Numbered from the stretch's first letter, positions 53,883 to 63,576 are shown. The stretch: 64,000 nucleotides of DNA from Methylocaldum sp035627495 (GCF_035627495.1 NZ_DASPLO010000175.1:1-64000), one strand, 5' to 3'. Program-made: numbers and translations. The notes: a model not told the origin generated them from the letters alone.

Positions 53883-55571
53883 TCAAGCTCCCTTTTTCGC
53901 AGCCGTATCGGGATACTCCACGATGATCTTGCGGAACATCCCGGTTTCCATGTGATAGACCAGGTGGCAATGAAACGCCCATTCGCCCGGCGCATCGGCC
54001 GGCACGTCGACATGCACGGTCTCGCCCGGCTTGACGTTGACGACGTGTTTGCGCGGGTTGAACGGCCCCTTGCCGTTATCGAGGTCCTGCCACATGCCGT
54101 GCAGATGAAGCGGATGGTTCATCATGGTCTCGTTGATATAGGTAAAACGCACCCTCTCGCCGTATTTCAGGCGAATCGGCTCGGCCTCGGAGTACTTCTT
54201 GCCGTTGATGGACCAGATGTAGCGGTTCATCGTACCCGTGAGGCGGAGAACAATTTCCCGATCGGGCTCGCGCCAGTCCGCGTGTTTCGTCGCGCTTTTG
54301 AGATCGGCATAGGTGAGCACCCGATGAGCCGTGCCGGCGGGTTCCTCGCCGTGGTCCGCCATGGCATGCCCCTCGTGACCGGCATGGGGAGACATCGAGT
54401 GATTCATCTCCGGCATTGAAGCATGGTCCATGCCCGCCATATCATGACCTTCATGGCCGTTCGCTCCGGTTTCCTCTTCCGGCGAATGGTTCATGGCCGC
54501 GGAACCGTGATTCATCCCGTGGGCCGCGCCCATCTCGGCCAAAGTCACCAGCGGGCGCGGCCGGAGCGCCGGAACCTCCGCCCTCATGCCGCGGCGCGGC
54601 GCCAGGGTCGCGCCGGCATAGCCGCTGCGGTCCATGGCTTCCGCGAAAACGGCGTAGGCTCGGTTTTCGCGGGGCTCGACCAGCACATCGTAGGTTTCCG
54701 CGACGGCAATACGAAACTCGTCCACCTCGACCGGCTCCACGTTTTGTCCATCCGCCTGGATGACCCGCATTTTGAGCCCCGGTATCTTCACATCGAAATG
54801 GGTCATCGCCGCCCCATTGATGAAACGCAGACGGATGCGCTCGCCCGGTTTGAACAGAGCCGTCCAGTTAGCTTCGGGACTTTGGCCGTTGACCAAGAAG
54901 GTGTAGGTATAGCCGGTGACATCGGCGATATCGGTCGGGTCCATCCGCATCTCGCCCCAGGCCAGTCGGTCGGCCATGGTTTCCTTGACCCCCTTGCCCG
55001 ACAGATCCCGAAAGAAATCGAATACGGTGCGCTTTTGGAAGTTGTAGTAGTCGCTCTGTTTTTTCAGCTTCGAAAGCACCCGGTGCGGGTTCTCGTCCGA
55101 CCAGTCGGACAGGATCACCGTATAGTCGCGATCGTAAGTCTGGATTTCGCCCTTCGCGGGCTCGATGATGATCGCGCCCATCAGCCCCAGTTGTTCCTGC
55201 ATCGCCGAATGGCCGTGATACCAGTAGGTCCCGCTCTGGCCGAGCTTGAAACGGTAGGTGAAGGTTTCGCCGGGCGGAATGCCGGGAAAGCTGATGCCGG
55301 GGACGCCGTCCATGTCATAAGGCAGCACGATGCCATGCCAGTGGATCGAGGTCGGCTCGCCCAATCGGTTGGTCACGCGCAAGGTGACTTCCTCGCCCTC
55401 CCGCCAACGCAGCGTGGGCGCCGGCATGGAGCCGTTGACCACGAGGCTGGTACGCTCCCGGCCGGTCAGATTCACCGCCTTCTTGCCGACGACCAGGTCG
55501 TAGGTCCCGGCCTGGGCCGACAGCGCGGACAGGAGGGCGAAGCAAAATGCGGCGACCTGGCGTTTTTTCAC
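53883..55571 (-). CDS. copA: multicopper oxidase, copper resistance protein A
   Basis: About 562 residues from GTG 55571 (VKKRQVAAFCFALLSALSAQA signal), chosen because AGGAG lies about ten bases upstream; a 30-residue longer frame lacks signal character. Copper-site motifs HWHG, YWYHGHSAMQEQLGLMG, HPLHLHGMW and HCHLVYHMETGMF are complete. A Met/His-rich insert (about 375-435, MNHGSAAMNH and DMAGMDHASM) can hold extra copper. It oxidises Cu(I) in the periplasm. It forms an operon with copB. Copper handling is central to particulate-methane-monooxygenase users. Confidence 0.96.
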   Translation of the reverse strand: MKKRQVAAFCFALLSALSAQAGTYDLVVGKKAVNLTGRERTSLVVNGSMPAPTLRWREGEEVTLRVTNRLGEPTSIHWHGIVLPYDMDGVPGISFPGIPPGETFTYRFKLGQSGTYWYHGHSAMQEQLGLMGAIIIEPAKGEIQTYDRDYTVILSDWSDENPHRVLSKLKKQSDYYNFQKRTVFDFFRDLSGKGVKETMADRLAWGEMRMDPTDIADVTGYTYTFLVNGQSPEANWTALFKPGERIRLRFINGAAMTHFDVKIPGLKMRVIQADGQNVEPVEVDEFRIAVAETYDVLVEPRENRAYAVFAEAMDRSGYAGATLAPRRGMRAEVPALRPRPLVTLAEMGAAHGMNHGSAAMNHSPEEETGANGHEGHDMAGMDHASMPEMNHSMSPHAGHEGHAMADHGEEPAGTAHRVLTYADLKSATKHADWREPDREIVLRLTGTMNRYIWSINGKKYSEAEPIRLKYGERVRFTYINETMMNHPLHLHGMWQDLDNGKGPFNPRKHVVNVKPGETVHVDVPADAPGEWAFHCHLVYHMETGMFRKIIVEYPDTAAKKGA

Positions 55572-55661
55572 GGACTTTCTTCTCCTCAGCAAAGGCAGGA
55601 TGAGAGGCCGGAGATGAGGCAACATGGGATCGGGCGATGGTCTTGGAAAAGCCGGAAACAA

Positions 55662-55997
55662 TTAAGAGAGCAAAAATTCATGGTTTTCAGCCCTCTTGCC
55701 GTGAAGACCTATCTTTACCTGGAAATAGCGTCAAAGGAAATAGGCTTGAATCGAAGCGGCGGTGGGGCGGGCATCGCCATTCGAAGCGTCATAAGCGGGT
55801 GTGTTGCTCGAACGGCGGCGGCTACCGGGGACGCCCGGGCAATACAGAAACTTTAGGAGGCATTCGGCAGTCACACAGTCACATCGACCTGGGGGAAAGC
55901 GGCGTCCGCAAGGCAGGCCGTTCCCGTTATGGCATATCGTCGTTCCACTGCTCTCTCCGGAACGATTGAGCAAATCAAGCAAACGGAGGAAGGAATC
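55662..55997. other. divergent promoter region copA / LysM gene
   Basis: About 330 bp with no recognisable gene. AT content rises around 55650-55750 next to copA, as expected for its promoter. GGAGGAAGG at 55986-55994 is the ribosome binding site that fixes the GTG start of the next gene. Confidence 0.4.
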
Positions 55998-56711
55998 GTG
56001 AGCCTGTTTACGGAAATCGTTCAACGCCTGGCCGGCAGCGACTCGGATTCCGCCCAGCGCCAAACCCAGACTCTCGCCGAAAGTCTGTTGGATATGCTGC
56101 AAGACGAGAATACCGGCGGGATCGAAGGGATCAGAAGTCGGGCTCAGCGGCAGGGGCTCGGTGATATCGTTTCATCGTGGATCGGAACGGGACGGAATCG
56201 TTCCATCACATCGGATCAGGTGGCCGATATTCTGGGCAGGGAGCGGGTCGAGACGCTTTCGCAACGGGCCGGCATTTCGGCCAGCCAGGGTGCGAACGTG
56301 CTCTCTCAATTTCTGCCGGAACTGCTCGACAAGCTGACGCCGGAAGGCCGTGTTCCGGACAAGAGCCAAATGTCAACCATGGGCAAAGCCCTCCTGGGCG
56401 GCCTGGGTGCCGCACTGGCGGCCGGCGCCGCCGCCAAGTTCTTTGGCAAGGGGGACAAAGAAGAGCCGGGAAGCCAGAAAACTTCGGCGCCATCCGCTGC
56501 TGCTCCGATGGGTAGCGCGGAAAGCACCGCAACGGCCGACCCTTCGTCAGCGGGCGCCTCCTACACCGTGGTTTCCGGCGACACCCTCTCGAAGATCGCC
56601 CGGCGTTATTACGGCAATACCAGCCAGTGGCCCCGCATCTTCGAGGCCAACCGCGACGTCCTGAAGGACCCCGATCGGATTTATCCGGGCCAGGTACTGC
56701 GGATTCCATAA
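55998..56711 (+). CDS. DUF937 (YidB-like) protein with C-terminal LysM domain
   Basis: 237 residues from GTG 55998. Residues 1-120 match the YidB/DUF937 family (SLFTEIVQRLAG, GLGDIVSSWIGTGRNRSITSDQV, ISASQGANVLSQFLPELLDKLTPEG). A glycine/alanine-rich hydrophobic stretch (about 131-146) and a Ser/Ala linker follow, then a LysM domain (about 190-237, YTVVSGDTLSKIARRYYGN). LysM binds peptidoglycan, yet there is no classic signal peptide, so localisation is unclear. Confidence 0.88.
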   Translation: MSLFTEIVQRLAGSDSDSAQRQTQTLAESLLDMLQDENTGGIEGIRSRAQRQGLGDIVSSWIGTGRNRSITSDQVADILGRERVETLSQRAGISASQGANVLSQFLPELLDKLTPEGRVPDKSQMSTMGKALLGGLGAALAAGAAAKFFGKGDKEEPGSQKTSAPSAAAPMGSAESTATADPSSAGASYTVVSGDTLSKIARRYYGNTSQWPRIFEANRDVLKDPDRIYPGQVLRIP

Positions 56712-56999
56712 GGCTCGGGATGTCCGACGACATCCGCACTGCGTTGCAAACCGAGGATTAGAAATTTCAGGTCAAATTGGACGAAACATTTACCCTAGGC
56801 CGGAGTATCGGCTCCCAGGTGCCACAATCGGGATAAATCACCAAGGCTCCGTTGTCGGCTCGATACCTCTGCAGGCGCCCGAGGGTGCACCCAACATCCT
56901 GCCGGCGCTGCTCTATGCGCAGGCTAAGCCGGGAACAGCGTGGCGCCGATTAAGATCGGTTCGATATCCGACAAGACATGGATTCAAGGAGGTAAACCC

Positions 57000-57410
57000 A
57001 TGCGAGTCAAGCGTTTGATAATCAAAGGAATGGTGCTGTTGGCGACCCTGCTCCCCATGTCCTACGCCTCGGCGGTTATGGAGGAGGATTTTCTGGTTCG
57101 AAACGCCGAAGACCTGATCGATCTTTGCACAACGCCCCGCGACGATCCGCTCAATGTCGCCGCCGTGCATTTTTGCACCGGTTATCTGGTGGGCGCCTAC
57201 CACTATCACGACTCCTTGTATTCCGGGCCCGACAGTCAACCCTTGGTGTGTCCTCCCGATCCGAAGCCGACCCGCCAGCAGGCGATCAGCGAGTTCGTAT
57301 CCTGGGCACAAGCTCACCCGGAATACGGCAACGAACGGCCGGTGGATGTGATGTTCAGATTCATGGCCGAAAAATGGCCCTGCAAAAAAACGGCCCGGCC
57401 CAGCGATTGA
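57000..57410 (+). CDS. Rap1a/Tai-like exported protein
   Basis: 136 residues from ATG 57000 with a perfect AAGGAGG upstream. Signal peptide at about 1-24 (MVLLATLLPMSYASA). The mature part fits the Rap1a/Tai pattern: DLCTTPRDDPLNVAAVHFCTGYLVGAYHY in two pieces, a Cys-Pro-Pro turn (LVCPPDPKPTRQQ), HPEYGNERPVDV and a final PC. Known members are periplasmic immunity proteins against type VI amidase effectors, but many solitary homologues exist. No effector or T6SS gene is present here, so function is open. Confidence 0.8.
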   Translation: MRVKRLIIKGMVLLATLLPMSYASAVMEEDFLVRNAEDLIDLCTTPRDDPLNVAAVHFCTGYLVGAYHYHDSLYSGPDSQPLVCPPDPKPTRQQAISEFVSWAQAHPEYGNERPVDVMFRFMAEKWPCKKTARPSD

Positions 57411-57435
57411 TCCACGGACAAGAGAGATGGCAGTT

Positions 57436-57723
57436 ATGAAATCGCGAATTTTCTCGGGTCTTTTGGGCGCAGCCTTGGTATCGGGGTGCGCCGGCATGTC
57501 TCCTAGCGAGCAGCGGATGCTGAGCGGTACCGTCGGCACGACCGGGGCCGGCGCGGCAATCGGCGCCATCGCCGGGAACGCCGGGCTAGGCGCGGCGATC
57601 GGTGCGGGTGCGGGCCTGGTGGGCAGTTTTCTGTACGACCAGCACAAGCAGGTCGAGGAGCGCGCCTATCGGCAGGGTTATCAGCAAGGCCGTCAGCAGC
57701 AGCGGCCGCCGATCTATCCTTAA
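57436..57723 (+). CDS. glycine-zipper lipoprotein
   Basis: About 95 residues. MKSRIFSGLLGAALVSGC is a lipoprotein signal (lipobox VSGC). A glycine-zipper membrane segment (GAGAAIGAIAGNAGLGAAIG) and a Gln/Arg-rich tail follow. ATG 57436 is preferred over ATG 57427 because AAGAGAG lies nine bases upstream. It resembles YMGG/SlyB-type outer-membrane glycine-zipper proteins. It follows the Rap1a-like gene by 25 bp and may be co-transcribed. Confidence 0.82.
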   Translation: MKSRIFSGLLGAALVSGCAGMSPSEQRMLSGTVGTTGAGAAIGAIAGNAGLGAAIGAGAGLVGSFLYDQHKQVEERAYRQGYQQGRQQQRPPIYP

Positions 57724-57728
57724 CGGGC

Positions 57729-58913
57729 TCAAAACAAATATCCCGCCAGCATTTTCAAGAGATCCCCGACAGGGATTTCGATGGCCAGAACCGGAACCAT
57801 CGGCAAGGCCGCCGCCGCGAGAAGTGTGAGTACGGTCTGCCTGCCGATGGGTGCCAGCTGAATGGCGCTCACGGTCTCGTGCATGGAACGCACGTCCGCG
57901 ACGGGGCCGAGTTCCGGAGCGTTGAGCAAGGCGTCGTCGCGGATCGTTTCCCCGCGGACCCAGCGCCGGTCGACCAACCGTCCGTGCCGTCCCGCCAAGG
58001 CGCCGTAATCGAGCAGGGCTTTGCGCCGCAGGCGTTTCAATTTTCCGGTGAGCACCAGCAGCGGGCTTAAACACAGGAACAGTACGACCATGACGTAAAG
58101 CGCCATGGGCATTCTCAAGGACTCGACACGCATGTCATGGTAAAGGACGCTGTGTGCGAAGTGGGAGGCCAGCACGATGGATACGCCCAGCACGAATGGA
58201 ATGAAAATCTGCGGGGCGATGCTCAGGAAACCCAGGCCGCCGGCTCGGTCCGGATGAACCGGAACGAGTTCGAGATCCAGCTTGGAAATCCGCCGCAACA
58301 GAATCCCGAAAACCACGATACGCCATGTCCATAATCCTAATAGGAGGCTGAAAATCGGGCGCAGCACCAGGAGATACCACCACCCGGCAAAGATGAGCCC
58401 GACCCGGCCGGCATCCCGGTCGATGGCCCAGGACGCCTCATGCAGTCGCTCGAACTGTTGTAGAGGATAAATCACGTTCGCCGCCACGAGGGCGACGAGG
58501 ATGGCGAAGACCGACCAGGAATTCAGCAGGCGGTCGGCGATATTCAAAGCCGCTTGGAACCTTGGCAGCGAAGATTCGCCGACCAGTCCTGAGACGACAA
58601 AATGGCGAATCAGCAATTCGAGTCGCAAAAGGGCGCTGTCGCCGAGGATGAAAAGCGGTATCGCAATGAGGGAGCGGGAATGGATGGCGAAGTGAAGGAG
58701 CAGGGGTTCGTCGGCTATGCCACCGAATGCTCGGCCCGCGATCAAGGCCGCGATGATGATGGGCAGCCAACACAACAGCGCGAAGAACAGCGCACGCCGC
58801 TTTACGCCCAAATCACGGGGCGGCGCCAAGCCGACCGCCCGTTGCAAGCGAAAGAACGGGTCCTTGCCCACGAAAAAATGGCCGATGCCGGTTTCCGCTT
58901 TCTGTTGATCCAT
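57729..58913 (-). CDS. uncharacterised polytopic membrane protein
   Basis: 394 residues with about eight hydrophobic segments (including ALFFALLCWLPIIIAALIAG, LIAIPLFILGDSALL, SVFAILVALVAANVIYPL and MALYVMVVLFLCLSPLLVL). A conserved-looking soluble stretch contains VHPDRAGGLGFL and a cytoplasmic RRKALLDYGALAGRHG. I recognise no transporter or enzyme family with confidence. It converges on the glycine-zipper gene with a 5-bp gap. Confidence 0.8.
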   Translation of the reverse strand: MDQQKAETGIGHFFVGKDPFFRLQRAVGLAPPRDLGVKRRALFFALLCWLPIIIAALIAGRAFGGIADEPLLLHFAIHSRSLIAIPLFILGDSALLRLELLIRHFVVSGLVGESSLPRFQAALNIADRLLNSWSVFAILVALVAANVIYPLQQFERLHEASWAIDRDAGRVGLIFAGWWYLLVLRPIFSLLLGLWTWRIVVFGILLRRISKLDLELVPVHPDRAGGLGFLSIAPQIFIPFVLGVSIVLASHFAHSVLYHDMRVESLRMPMALYVMVVLFLCLSPLLVLTGKLKRLRRKALLDYGALAGRHGRLVDRRWVRGETIRDDALLNAPELGPVADVRSMHETVSAIQLAPIGRQTVLTLLAAAALPMVPVLAIEIPVGDLLKMLAGYLF

Positions 58914-59102
58914 TCATACCGTCCTTTGGCGCCGTCGGTGAATTCCTTAACGAGAACTACGGTATCACATTGACCTCAAAATGTTTTCATTAGATGCTGT
59001 GAGTTAGCGGTCAAAACATGATCTAAGAAGTGACCGCTCGTCCTGCTTTCAAGCAGAAACGGAAATCAGCTCGTTTTGGAAAAAACTTTGGAGGGACTGA
59101 TC

Positions 59103-59855
59103 ATGTGGTCGATTTATCGTCGTTGTACCGCGGAGTTTATCGGAACGTTCTGGCTGGTTTTCGGCGGCTGCGGCAGCGCCGTTCTTGCCGCCGCCTTCCC
59201 GAACGTCGGAATCGGTTTGCTCGGCGTATCTCTGGCATTCGGTTTGACCGTGCTGACGATGGCCTATGCCGTGGGCCATATTTCCGGCGGCCATTTCAAT
59301 CCGGCGGTGTCCGTCGGTCTTTGGGCCGGCGGCCGTATACCGGCGTCGGATTTGGCGCCTTACATTGTGTCTCAGGTTTTCGGTGCGATCCTGGGTGCCG
59401 GCGTGTTGTATCTGATCGCTAGCGGAAAGGCTGGATTCGACGTCGCCGCGGGATTTGCCGCCAACGGCTACGGCGCGCATTCTCCCGGAGAATATTCCAT
59501 GAGCGCGGGCTTTTTAACCGAGGTCGTGATGACCTTCATGTTCCTCATGATCATATTGGGAGTCACCGATTCGCGCGCTCCGCAGGGTTTCGCACCCTTG
59601 GCCATCGGCTTGGGTCTTACCCTGATTCACCTGGTGAGCATACCGGTGACCAATACCTCGGTGAACCCGGCCCGAAGCACCGGACCCGCACTGTTCGTGG
59701 GAGATTGGGCGCTCGTCCAGCTCTGGCTCTTTTGGGTCGCTCCCATAATCGGAGCGATTCTCGCCGGCCTGGTCCACCGCTTGCTGTCGGCGACTATCCG
59801 CCGCGAAGATTGGCAGGCAGCCGCCGCAACCCGGGGACCGAAGACGATTCCGTAG
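59103..59855 (+). CDS. aqpZ: aquaporin Z
   Basis: 250 residues, six helices and both NPA boxes (HFNPAVS and VNPARS). The selectivity-filter features fit water-specific AqpZ: GHISGGHFNPAVSVGL in loop B and the Arg after the second NPA. The start is ATG 59103 preceded by GGAGGG; an in-frame ATG nine codons earlier has a poorer context. It conducts water for osmotic adjustment. It is a single gene, convergent with the porin. Confidence 0.96.
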   Translation: MWSIYRRCTAEFIGTFWLVFGGCGSAVLAAAFPNVGIGLLGVSLAFGLTVLTMAYAVGHISGGHFNPAVSVGLWAGGRIPASDLAPYIVSQVFGAILGAGVLYLIASGKAGFDVAAGFAANGYGAHSPGEYSMSAGFLTEVVMTFMFLMIILGVTDSRAPQGFAPLAIGLGLTLIHLVSIPVTNTSVNPARSTGPALFVGDWALVQLWLFWVAPIIGAILAGLVHRLLSATIRREDWQAAAATRGPKTIP

Positions 59856-59913
59856 TCCGGTTAGCGCAAAGCAGAGTTGCATACCCCCGCTCCGAAAGGA
59901 GATTAAGTCGAGA

Positions 59914-61125
59914 TCAGAAGCGGACGACGACATCCGTGGCGAACATGAGCTGCGTCGTCCGCGCTCCGGCGCTAAAGGCTTTGGCGTCATCGGCCCAGTC
60001 ATAGCGGACCTCCGGGCGGATCGCGAGCCATTTCACGGGCTTCCAGTTCAAGCCGGCGGTGACCTCGTAATAGCTGGAACCGATCCCGATAGGCGCGCTT
60101 CCGGGACGGTCGTTGAAGCGGAAACGCACGCCGTCCTGGTCCCGGATCCACTCGGCGCGCAATCCGAAAGCCAGGCTGTCGGTAAGATCATAGAACATCC
60201 AGCTCTGGATTCCGTACCACGAGGTGTCCTTGCCGCCGCGCGCCGGATCGCTGAACTGAACGCCGTAGGTGTGCTGCAGGGTGTAGTGAAAGTACTCCGC
60301 AGGGGAATGCTCGAGCCTCACCGTGTAACGGGTCCGGTTGTCGAGGTCCGAGTTGAAATCGCCGGTGACCACCGCCACCAAGGCCTCGGTGGCTTTATCG
60401 TCGCTGGTCCAGCTGAATTGACCTAGGAAGTTCCAAACTTCCATGTCGTCGGTGAAGTTGTCCCAGCCCATGACGCCTCCGCCCGTTACTTCGAAGTTGT
60501 CGTTGATCGGATAGCCGAAGAGCACGCCCGTGTGGGTGAATGGCCCGTCCCAGGTCCAGCTCATGCTGTGGGAATAGAAGAAATTGTCGGAGGCCATGAC
60601 CGACTCATAGTGGGTAAGCCCATAAAAATGGCCGATCCTGGCCGTAATCCCGTTGCCGTACGGCGCGTAAATTTCCGCGTAGAGCTGCGGTAAAGCGATG
60701 TTGTAAAAACGCGAGGTGCCATTGGTGATGATGTCGTTATCCCAGCCGCGTGCCTGCGCAATGAAGGCGTCGGTGCCGTAGAGAAAGTCGAAGCGCCCTC
60801 CGAAATCCCAGTGATCGGCTTGTTTGTCGACCTCCCGCGCCAGATAGAGATAGATTTGATTGATCTGCGGCTCGGCGTCCCGATCGTTGAGTCCCACCGG
60901 GCCGTTGAAATTGTCGGGCGAACCGTTGAAGTTGGTGCTGATGCCCGCGTTAAGCCATCCTCCAATCTTCAATCCCAAGTCCCTCATAAACTGGAGTTTT
61001 TCTACGGTCGGAAAAGCGGCGTCCCAGGCTGTTTCGGTCTCGCCGAGATCCTTGGCGCTGGTGCCGCTGGCGCCCAAAAGAAGGCCCCCCCATGTGTCCC
61101 ATGATCCGAAGAACTCGACCGCCAT
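59914..61125 (-). CDS. outer-membrane beta-barrel porin-like protein, N-terminus uncertain
   Basis: 403 residues. From about residue 50 onward alternating strands rich in aromatic residues fit a large barrel (GLKIGGWLNAGISTNFNG, PQLYAEIYAPYGNGITARIGHFYG, ending in the typical C-terminal Phe: FATDVVVRF). Length and style fit the BBP2-type porin-like family. The frame begins MAVEFFGSWD without a recognisable signal peptide and is preceded by a stop. A strong GGAGG with ATG lies just upstream (61135) in another frame. A small frameshift at the 5' end, real or from sequencing, would explain this. Confidence 0.8.
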   Translation of the reverse strand: MAVEFFGSWDTWGGLLLGASGTSAKDLGETETAWDAAFPTVEKLQFMRDLGLKIGGWLNAGISTNFNGSPDNFNGPVGLNDRDAEPQINQIYLYLAREVDKQADHWDFGGRFDFLYGTDAFIAQARGWDNDIITNGTSRFYNIALPQLYAEIYAPYGNGITARIGHFYGLTHYESVMASDNFFYSHSMSWTWDGPFTHTGVLFGYPINDNFEVTGGGVMGWDNFTDDMEVWNFLGQFSWTSDDKATEALVAVVTGDFNSDLDNRTRYTVRLEHSPAEYFHYTLQHTYGVQFSDPARGGKDTSWYGIQSWMFYDLTDSLAFGLRAEWIRDQDGVRFRFNDRPGSAPIGIGSSYYEVTAGLNWKPVKWLAIRPEVRYDWADDAKAFSAGARTTQLMFATDVVVRF

Positions 61126-61204
61126 GTTCGGTTTTCATCGCTGCCTCCAATAGTCCATTTGAGAAAGATCGCACCGATAAGGCTATCACCAACACTCGGA
61201 ATGC

Positions 61205-62427
61205 TTAAGGACTTGTCTCCAAGGTCTCTTCCTCCAGTTTTCTGCGAATCGGCCGGTAATCCCGTGTAGCTTCTCCAGTCACAGGAAAGAATCCCGGCGG
61301 CCCCTTCAGCCAGCGATAGCCATAGTGGGCCAGTTTGTAACCGGTGTCGAACAAGACGTTCATCACGGTGTTGTCGAACTCGTCGGCACGGTTCGCGGTA
61401 TCCATTTCATCCGAAATCAAGGCCAGGTTGAAATCCAATCCGTCCCGCCGGGCTATCACGAAAATGCGGTAGAGATCGCCGACCCCCTGCGCCTTGATCA
61501 GGGAAGAGACCGAGCGCGGGGCAGTGGCGCGCATCACCGGCCTAACGGTATGCCAATTGGGTTTGGCCTGGGTGTTCCGGATCACGTACACACGGGGTTT
61601 TCGGCGCAGATGCTCAAAGCCGAGGTCTTTGGCGCCCGCCGGCTTCGACCGTCAGATACACGGGCGGGAATGCCACCGGCACGGCGGCGGACGCGATCAT
61701 GATCTTGCGGAACAATTCGGGCGCGTCGGGGTGCCCGGAGGCGGCGATGGCGCCCATGTTCCAAACCACCGGGCGCTGGGCGTCGAGGGCGGTCGTGCCG
61801 ATATACAGCCGCCGACCCTTAGCATGCTCGGCGGCGATGGCCTTGAGCATCTGCTCGTCAACATAGTCCGTGGTGAGCTTGGCGAGCGGGTCGCTAAAAC
61901 TGATGGCGTCGGTCTGCAGCATGCCGAAGAAGGCTTTCAGCTTGAAGATCTCCTTGGAGCTGATGGTCGTGTAAACCTTTTTCAGCTTGTTGTCGTAGGC
62001 GGGCCCCCAGGAACGCGAAGGGGGCGGTGAGCGCCCCGGTGCTGACGCCGGTGACCAGCTTGAAACTGGGGCGATTCCCCGCCGCGGTCCACCCGCACAA
62101 GAGGCCCGCGCCAAAGGCGCCGTCGCCCCCGCCGCCCGAGATTGCCAGGATGCTGACGGTATCGCCCGCTTTGAACAGACCGCTCCGCTCTTCCTGACGA
62201 ACGGATTCGATAAAATCTTTCTGGAATACCGGGCTGAACTCGTCGCCCCAGGCCCTCACCCCCGGCATGCCCGGCATCTCAACCTGAGCCTCGACCTGCG
62301 CCGGTGGCGGGAAATGCGGCCGGAGACCGGCGCAACCGGCCAGCGCGGGGCCAATAAGCAAAAACAACAGCCAACCGATATATCGACCCGCCGCTGCCTG
62401 CGCGTTCATGAACTTAACCGATTCCAC
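61205..62427 (-). pseudogene. patatin-like phospholipase lipoprotein, broken
   Basis: Three consecutive minus-strand frames make one gene. Frame 1 (from 62427) has a lipoprotein signal (LLFLLIGPALAGC), the oxyanion motif GGGGDGAFGAG and the nucleophile elbow GVSTG. Near 62005-62010 an extra G in a run of five shifts it; the next frame continues AYDNKLKKVYTT. Near 61635 the text jumps from YLTVEAGG to KDLGFEHLRRKPRVYVIRN in a third frame. The catalytic Asp block (usually DGG/DGA) expected there is missing. Active-site loss plus two shifts mean a dead lipase gene. Confidence 0.85.
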
Positions 62428-62701
62428 GGTTGCCCTCCTGTATTCATCCGCTTCCCGTGTTTATCCCGCCGATCTTTGATACTTCTTATCAAGCCGCGGA
62501 GTCTGTCGGAGTTCGGAAGCAGTGGCTCGCCATCGGTCGCCAATTCCATAAACAGTGCGTCGGCGTTGCCCAGGTCGAAGGAATCCCGTTGCCAACATCA
62601 TTTGAAGTTGCCGCCGTAGTGGAACCAGGAACCGTCCGATGTTGTGCGTCTTCAAATGTGACCATATTTCTTCTCCCGGATTCGAATGAATGAGTACGGA
62701 C

Positions 62702-62903
62702 TCACCGCGCTTTGACGAACGCATAAGGGACCGGCGCCGGCCCGGCATTGAGAGCCAGCAATTCGGCGATTTCCTCCGATGAAAATCCCAGCACCTTGGC
62801 CCGGCGTACGCGCCGCTTTTTTCAGAAGGCCCGCGCGCTCATAAAAGCGCACCGCGTCGATGCTAATCCTAGCCTTAGCCGCCGCTTTCCCGATGGTGGG
62901 CAT
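62702..62903 (-). pseudogene. MerR-family regulator remnant
   Basis: From ATG 62903 the frame reads PTIGKAAAKARISIDAVRFYERAGLL, a clear MerR helix-turn-helix. The wing and following helix are missing. In another frame the text resumes RRAKVLGFSSEEIAELLAL and ends at TGA 62702. An internal deletion with frame change therefore removed part of the DNA-binding domain. The original regulator may have governed metal efflux genes such as the nearby TolC/CzcC-type gene. Confidence 0.75.
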
Positions 62904-63102
62904 AAACACCCTCCTCTTCAGTGAATGCGCCGATAGCGTAAACCCTGGAACCCCGTCCAGAATCAAGCCTCTGTCGCGGGATTCACAGGTTTTCGGGGAT
63001 ACTGTTGACGAGACTGGGGGTTTAGTCCCGCTGTGGGAAAGGCTTCCGGCCGCCTCATCGGTAAAAGATCGTATTGTGCATGTCCGCTAACGGCTTAGTC
63101 TT

Positions 63103-63576
63103 ATGGTATCTTTCCTCAGGCGACCTGATGCGCTTATAGGCGAGATCCCCGATGTGGACGGCAACGTATTGAAGTATCTCCGTAAACACTCCGTTCTAAC
63201 CCGCGTTCTGATTCCGTTCTTTCTGATCGCGTGGTTGGTGTTGCCTGCGGCTATCGTCTGCGAGACGGTCTTCAAGCAGTTGCATGGCGTATTCCTGTCG
63301 GCGTGCGAGCAGGGAGATTCCGGCAGTTCGTCCCATCATGAGCCAGCCCTTCCCGACGACTGCAACCTTGGCTTGTGTCTCGATGCCAAGACTTTCGATC
63401 ACAGCAACCACGGCCTCTTCGATCAGAAGCTGGAGATTTTCTTCGCCTGGGTGATCTGTTGGCTGATACTGCTGATCCCGCCTAGAGCGACCGCTCGTTC
63501 GATCTCACCCCCGCCGCGTCTTCAGCGAAGGCGGCGCGTCCCTCTCATCTATCAATTCTGCACGCTGCTGAATTAG
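63103..63576 (+). CDS. small membrane protein with Cys/His-rich loop
   Basis: 157 residues. Hydrophobic helices at about 34-54 (VLIPFFLIAWLVLPAAIV) and 112-126 (FFAWVICWLILLIPP) enclose a loop with Cys, His and Asp residues (SACEQGDSGSSSHHEPALPD, then CNLGLCLDAK, and FDHSNHG) that could bind metal. It lies about 120 bp upstream of a TolC/CzcC-type gene on the same strand. A metal-sensing or accessory role in efflux is plausible but inferred. The start is uncertain: ATG 63103, or a later TTG near 63169. Confidence 0.6.
   Translation: MVSFLRRPDALIGEIPDVDGNVLKYLRKHSVLTRVLIPFFLIAWLVLPAAIVCETVFKQLHGVFLSACEQGDSGSSSHHEPALPDDCNLGLCLDAKTFDHSNHGLFDQKLEIFFAWVICWLILLIPPRATARSISPPPRLQRRRRVPLIYQFCTLLN

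Noticed and set aside
53105..53926. Plus-strand frame opposite copB
   Set aside because: Antisense to a CopB-like barrel with signal peptide and to the operon with copA; no family features.
54423..55856. Long plus-strand frame (477 codons) opposite copA
   Set aside because: copA has clear copper-oxidase motifs on the minus strand; the opposite frame has no domain and is a high-GC shadow.
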